Shown piece after piece: positions 60,696 to 64,000 of a stretch of 64,000 nt of DNA (positions are counted from its first letter, which is position 1; every line of letters starts with the position of its first letter). Position numbers and translations under genes: made by a program. The stretch lies in the NCBI RefSeq assembly GCF_020510705.1, contig NZ_CP075184.1, forward strand, positions 2,666,001-2,730,000, given 5' to 3'. A model generated the notes under the pieces. The model did no database searches and was not told the origin of the DNA. It saw only the letters and a list, made by a program, of their open reading frames with translations. This DNA comes from Acidovorax radicis. Its GTDB lineage: Bacteria > Pseudomonadota > Gammaproteobacteria > Burkholderiales > Burkholderiaceae_C.

Positions 60696-61259
60696 ATGCA
60701 ATTCCATCCCCATACCGTGCAGATGCGCACCTCCACCACGCTGGGACCGGTGCGCCTGGCAGCATCGCCCACCGGCCTCGCTGGCGTGTGGTTTGAAGGC
60801 CAGCGCCACGAGCCCAGCACGCAGCTCCATGGCCCGGCAGCCTGGGCCGACGCGGCTGGCCACCCGGTGCTGCAGGAGGCAGCCCGCCAGCTCCGGCAGT
60901 ACCTTTGCGGTGAGCGCGCCGGGTTTGACCTGCCGCTGGACCTCTCGGGCGGCACGCCGTTCCAGCAGGAGGTGTGGCGCGCCTTGCTCGCCGTAGGCCG
61001 TGGCGCCACCACCAGCTATGGCGCCTTGAGCCGCCAGCTGGGCCGCCCGCTGGCCGTGCGGGCGGTGGGCGCCGCCGTGGGGCGCAACCCGATCAGCGTG
61101 GTCGTACCCTGCCACCGGGTGGTAGGCACCGACGGCAGCCTTACCGGCTATGCCGGAGGCCTCGACCGAAAAAGGGCCTTGCTGACCCTGGAGAATGCAC
61201 AACCCGGTGGCCCAGCCGCCTACCCACACGACAACAACCACCACAAAGGATGCGCATGA
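60696..61259 (+). CDS. ogt: methylated-DNA--protein-cysteine methyltransferase
   Basis: A 187-residue O6-alkylguanine transferase. The acceptor Cys is in SVVVPCHRVVGTDGSLTGYAGGLDRK, and the helix-turn-helix that enters the DNA minor groove is GRGATTSYGALSRQLGRPLAVRAVGAAVGRNP. The ATG at 60696 follows the repeat by 15 bp; a later ATG at 60726 is possible. It follows the Ada-AlkA gene and overlaps the EamA gene by 4 bp (ATGA), so the alkylation-repair genes and the transporter may be one operon. Confidence 0.94.
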   Translation: MQFHPHTVQMRTSTTLGPVRLAASPTGLAGVWFEGQRHEPSTQLHGPAAWADAAGHPVLQEAARQLRQYLCGERAGFDLPLDLSGGTPFQQEVWRALLAVGRGATTSYGALSRQLGRPLAVRAVGAAVGRNPISVVVPCHRVVGTDGSLTGYAGGLDRKRALLTLENAQPGGPAAYPHDNNHHKGCA

Positions 61260-62179
61260 ACAGCCAGGGAACCCAGCCTGTATCGACCTGGATCGGAGAA
61301 TTCATCCTGCTGGCGGCCTTGTGGGGCGCATCGTTTCTCTTCATGCGCATGGGCGCGGCTGAATTCGGCCCGCTGCCCATGGTCGGTTTGCGCGTGATGC
61401 TGGCCACGGTGTTCCTGTGGCCCATCATGATGCGCCAGGGCCACTGGCCCGCATTGCGCAGGCACTGGCGGCCCATCATGGTGGCGGGGGTCCTCAATTC
61501 GGCCATTCCGTTTGCGCTGTTTGCCTGGGCCGTGATGCACATTGCCACCGGCCTGACCTCCATCCTCAACGCCACCGTGCCGCTGTTTGGCGCGCTGGTG
61601 GCCTGGATCTGGCTGGGTGACCGCATCAACCGCCTGCGCTGGGCGGGGCTGGCCCTGGGGTTTATCGGGGTGGCGTTGCTGGCCTGGCGGGCCCCTGCGG
61701 GCACCGGGTTCAAGACCGAACATGCCGGTTGGGCCATTGCGGCCTGCCTGGCGGCTTCCAGCTTTTATGGCCTGTCGGCCAGCTTCGCACGGCGCTACCT
61801 CACGGGCATTCCCCCACTGGCCACGGCCACCGGCAGCCAACTGGGCGCGTCGCTGGGCCTGGCACTGCCCACCGTGTGGCTCTGGCCTGCGCAAATGCCC
61901 GGACTGCGTGCCTGGGCGGCCATTGGGGCCATCGCCGTGTTGTGCACCGGCATTGCCTACATCCTGTACTTTCGCCTCATCGCGCACGCAGGCCCCAGCC
62001 GCGCGCTGGCGGTGACCTTCATCGCCCCCGTGTTCGCCGTGTTCTACGGCAGCTTGTTCCTGGGCGAGAGGGTTACGCCCTGGATGATTGGCTGCGCCCT
62101 GGTGATCGTGTGCGGCACGATGTTGTCAACCGGACTTGTCAGGACGCTCAGGCTTGCGCCGCCGCCTTCTCAACGGTGA
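61256..62179 (+). CDS. EamA-family DMT transporter
   Basis: A 307-residue drug/metabolite transporter with ten TM segments in two five-helix repeats. Seen are LLAALWGASFLFMRMGAAEFGPLPMVGLRVMLA (first EamA block) and AGWAIAACLAASSFYGLSASFARRYL (second). The end is basic and Pro-rich. Substrate is unknown. It overlaps ogt by 4 bp, which is unexpected functionally; it may be an operon accident. Confidence 0.92.
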   Translation: MNSQGTQPVSTWIGEFILLAALWGASFLFMRMGAAEFGPLPMVGLRVMLATVFLWPIMMRQGHWPALRRHWRPIMVAGVLNSAIPFALFAWAVMHIATGLTSILNATVPLFGALVAWIWLGDRINRLRWAGLALGFIGVALLAWRAPAGTGFKTEHAGWAIAACLAASSFYGLSASFARRYLTGIPPLATATGSQLGASLGLALPTVWLWPAQMPGLRAWAAIGAIAVLCTGIAYILYFRLIAHAGPSRALAVTFIAPVFAVFYGSLFLGERVTPWMIGCALVIVCGTMLSTGLVRTLRLAPPPSQR

Positions 62180-62504
62180 GCGCCTGTTCAAAGTCTTTTT
62201 GGGGATCGCATTGGAGTGCAATCGCCCGATTTCACTCCAACTCTTTGGGCAAGTGCCTTGCCGGGAGGTCTGCGGCGTTGCCGCGCCTAGCATCCCATCC
62301 CGGCTAGGTACTTGTGCGACTCCCAAAAGACATTGAACAGGCTCTAAACTCTGCCCATGGGTTTCTTATCGGTGTCGTGTGACATGACCAAGTTCGTCAG
62401 CGGCATGGGGCGGGGTTCTTTCATACAAGCCCCTGGTAGTTGCCCATCCATTGCCCGCTCGGTTCAAGCCATCCCGCCACAGTCTCCGGTACACGCGTTT
62501 TCTC
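62180..62504. other. intergenic, promoter region of the PAS sensor
   Basis: A 325-bp stretch with a somewhat AT-richer middle (62200-62360). I see no ORF with a ribosome binding site, no RNA gene and no member of the palindromic repeat family. Confidence 0.5.
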
Positions 62505-64000
62505 ATGGGTAACAACACCCTTTTGGCCGGCACCGCGCTCATGTCGCTGCTGCTGGTGCTGGCTTGGCTACCGCCACAAGAGTCGTTGCGCCCGTCGCGC
62601 AACACATTGCTGCTGCTCGGCGTGGCGGGCGGGATCGTTTCGGTGGCCTCCTTTGAGGCCCTGCGAGCCAACGCCCCCGAGCTGCATGTTGTGGCGTATC
62701 CCACTGTCGCCGCTTTCATGGCCCTTTTTTTTGGCGCCCCGGCGGCCATCCTCACGGCGTTGATCAGCCTGGCGGCGGTGCTGTGGACAGACACCTCGGC
62801 CGCCATCCCCGCCGCCGCGGTGCTGGGCACAACCGTTGCCACCGGGCTGCTATGGCGCTGGATGGGCTATCGCCTGCGCACGCCGGCCTGGGCACCCCTG
62901 ATCGGACTGTCTCTGACCCTGCCCTTGGCGGCCACCTGCGGCCTGTGGGGGGCGGACACCGGGCCTGGCATCGGGCACGACATGCCGTGGTACCACGGCG
63001 CGGGGGTCTTGATGCTGGGCGTGGGCCAGTTGCTGCTGGCCAGCAAGGCCCGCTCCGAGTTGGCGGGCAAAGACATGCAGCAATCGCTGTTGCAGCGTGA
63101 GCAGCAGTTGAGCCTTGCGTTGGGCTCGCTGAGCGGTGGCCGCTGGGAGTGGGACGTGGCCGCGCGCCGGTTCCGTTGTGATGGTGCTTTTTACGAGGCC
63201 TACGGCATCACCTCGGCCGACGCCCAGGCGCCCGACCTCTGGAACCGCTGGTACGCCCGCCGCCACCCCCAGGATGCCGAGCGCAACGCCGCGCACCTTG
63301 CGCGCGCCATGGACGGGCTGGAAGAAAGCTATGAGGCGGAGTTCCGCGTGATGGACACGGCGGGGCACTGGCGCTGGCTGATGTCGCGCGGCACCGTAGC
63401 ACGGCGCGATGACCTGGGTCGCCCGCTGAGCCTCGTCGGCATGGACGTGGACATCACAGCCCACCACGAAGTGAAAGAAGCCTTGCGGTCTGCCGAGACC
63501 AAGTACACCACCTTCTATCAGACCCTGCCCGATCCGGCCGGCATCTCGCGCATTTCAGACGGCCGCTACGTCGATGTGAACCCCGCGTTTTGCGAGGTGA
63601 TGGGACTCACCCTTGAGGCCGTGGTGGGCCGTACCTCCGGCGAACTCTCCATTTGGGCCAGCCCCGAGGAACGCGCCCGGCTGGTGGAGACCTTTCTGCG
63701 CGATGGCAAGGTCGACCGGCTGCCGCTAATGGCCCGGGGCAGAGGCCGGACCATTCCTGGGCTCATGTCAGCACGCTCTGTGCTGATCAATGGTGAAAAT
63801 TGCTTTGTTTTCATTTTTCACGACATGACGGAAGCGCAACGCCAAAGCGACGAACTGCGGGCGCTCTACAACCAGTTACGGCAGGCGGGCCGGCTGGCGC
63901 GGCTGGGCGCGTGGGAAGACGAACGCGGCAAGGGGCTGGTGTCGTGGTCGGACATGTGTTTTGAGATCCACGGGCTCGACCCACGGCTGCCACTGCCCTC
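62505..64000 (+). CDS. membrane PAS-domain sensor protein, cut by window edge
   Basis: 498 codons are visible and the frame is open at the edge. Residues 1-170 hold about five hydrophobic segments (LLAGTALMSLLLVLAWL, LLLLGVAGGIVSVASF, AAFMALFFGAPAAILTALISLAAVLW) resembling the 5TM-5TMR_LYT or MHYT-type input. Three PAS/PAC units follow (about 205-320, 330-440, from 460), with PAC phrases FRVMDTAGHWRWLMSRGTV and VGMDVDIT. The output domain (histidine kinase, GGDEF or EAL) is outside the window. Start ATG 62505 lacks a strong Shine-Dalgarno. Confidence 0.85.
   Translation, partial: MGNNTLLAGTALMSLLLVLAWLPPQESLRPSRNTLLLLGVAGGIVSVASFEALRANAPELHVVAYPTVAAFMALFFGAPAAILTALISLAAVLWTDTSAAIPAAAVLGTTVATGLLWRWMGYRLRTPAWAPLIGLSLTLPLAATCGLWGADTGPGIGHDMPWYHGAGVLMLGVGQLLLASKARSELAGKDMQQSLLQREQQLSLALGSLSGGRWEWDVAARRFRCDGAFYEAYGITSADAQAPDLWNRWYARRHPQDAERNAAHLARAMDGLEESYEAEFRVMDTAGHWRWLMSRGTVARRDDLGRPLSLVGMDVDITAHHEVKEALRSAETKYTTFYQTLPDPAGISRISDGRYVDVNPAFCEVMGLTLEAVVGRTSGELSIWASPEERARLVETFLRDGKVDRLPLMARGRGRTIPGLMSARSVLINGENCFVFIFHDMTEAQRQSDELRALYNQLRQAGRLARLGAWEDERGKGLVSWSDMCFEIHGLDPRLPLP

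Overview
This 64 kb window looks like chromosome of a betaproteobacterium of the Comamonadaceae (Acidovorax-like). The DNA is GC-rich. Several gene orders are typical of Burkholderiales: pepA-holC divergent from lptFG, a CbiX-type chelatase next to cysB, and pcm-rhodanese-tolC near waaA. A palindromic repeat of the TAGCTGCTAGCGCTT type, which I associate with this family, occurs nine times. There are no rRNA or tRNA genes, no CRISPR array and no intact insertion sequence. Both ends cut genes: an asparaginase on the left and a PAS sensor on the right.

Layout. 1-12.5 kb is mostly core housekeeping: asparaginase, lexA with its own LexA box, a D-2-hydroxyacid dehydrogenase, a branched-chain amino acid binding protein, holC, pepA, lptF-lptG, cbiX, cysB and an aminotransferase. 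12.6-21.4 kb is the high-affinity potassium system: a small unnamed ORF, then kdpF-A-B-C-D-E. This operon is interrupted by dispersed repeats, and kdpD carries two in-frame amber codons. 21.4-30.3 kb holds a WYL regulator divergent from a glutathione transferase, a Na+/H+ antiporter, rng, maf, an AEC permease, a repeat-rich beta-helix protein and a patatin lipoprotein.

30.4-31.6 kb is an Xre/RES toxin-antitoxin pair behind a good palindromic operator candidate. 31.8-36.0 kb is a four-gene flavin and PepSY cluster ending in ApbE, probably for electron transfer at the inner membrane or periplasm. 36.1-38.4 kb holds a PAS-GGDEF gene bracketed by a 198-bp direct duplication of the 3' end of a TonB-dependent receptor. 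38.2-45.0 kb is, by inference, a zinc-acquisition locus on the minus strand: zur, an ABC ATPase, an FtsX-like permease, a small Cys/His-rich periplasmic protein, a DUF3299-like protein, a DUF2946-like protein and a ZnuD-like receptor with a His-rich loop. A 27-bp palindrome precedes zur.

45-53.4 kb carries msrA, a TetR-regulated RND efflux pair, pcm, a rhodanese and a TolC-type outer-membrane channel. 53.4-64 kb carries a PLP transsulfuration enzyme, waaA with a palindromic repeat inside its coding sequence, a nitrilase-family hydrolase, a phosphomannomutase/phosphoglucomutase, an Ada-AlkA fusion, ogt, an EamA transporter and a truncated membrane PAS sensor.

The most interesting points are the double-amber kdpD, the zur-to-ZnuD locus with its less-studied periplasmic components, the repeat family that enters coding sequences and supplies stop codons, the duplication around the diguanylate cyclase gene, and the mirror-image element shared by pepA and lptF.
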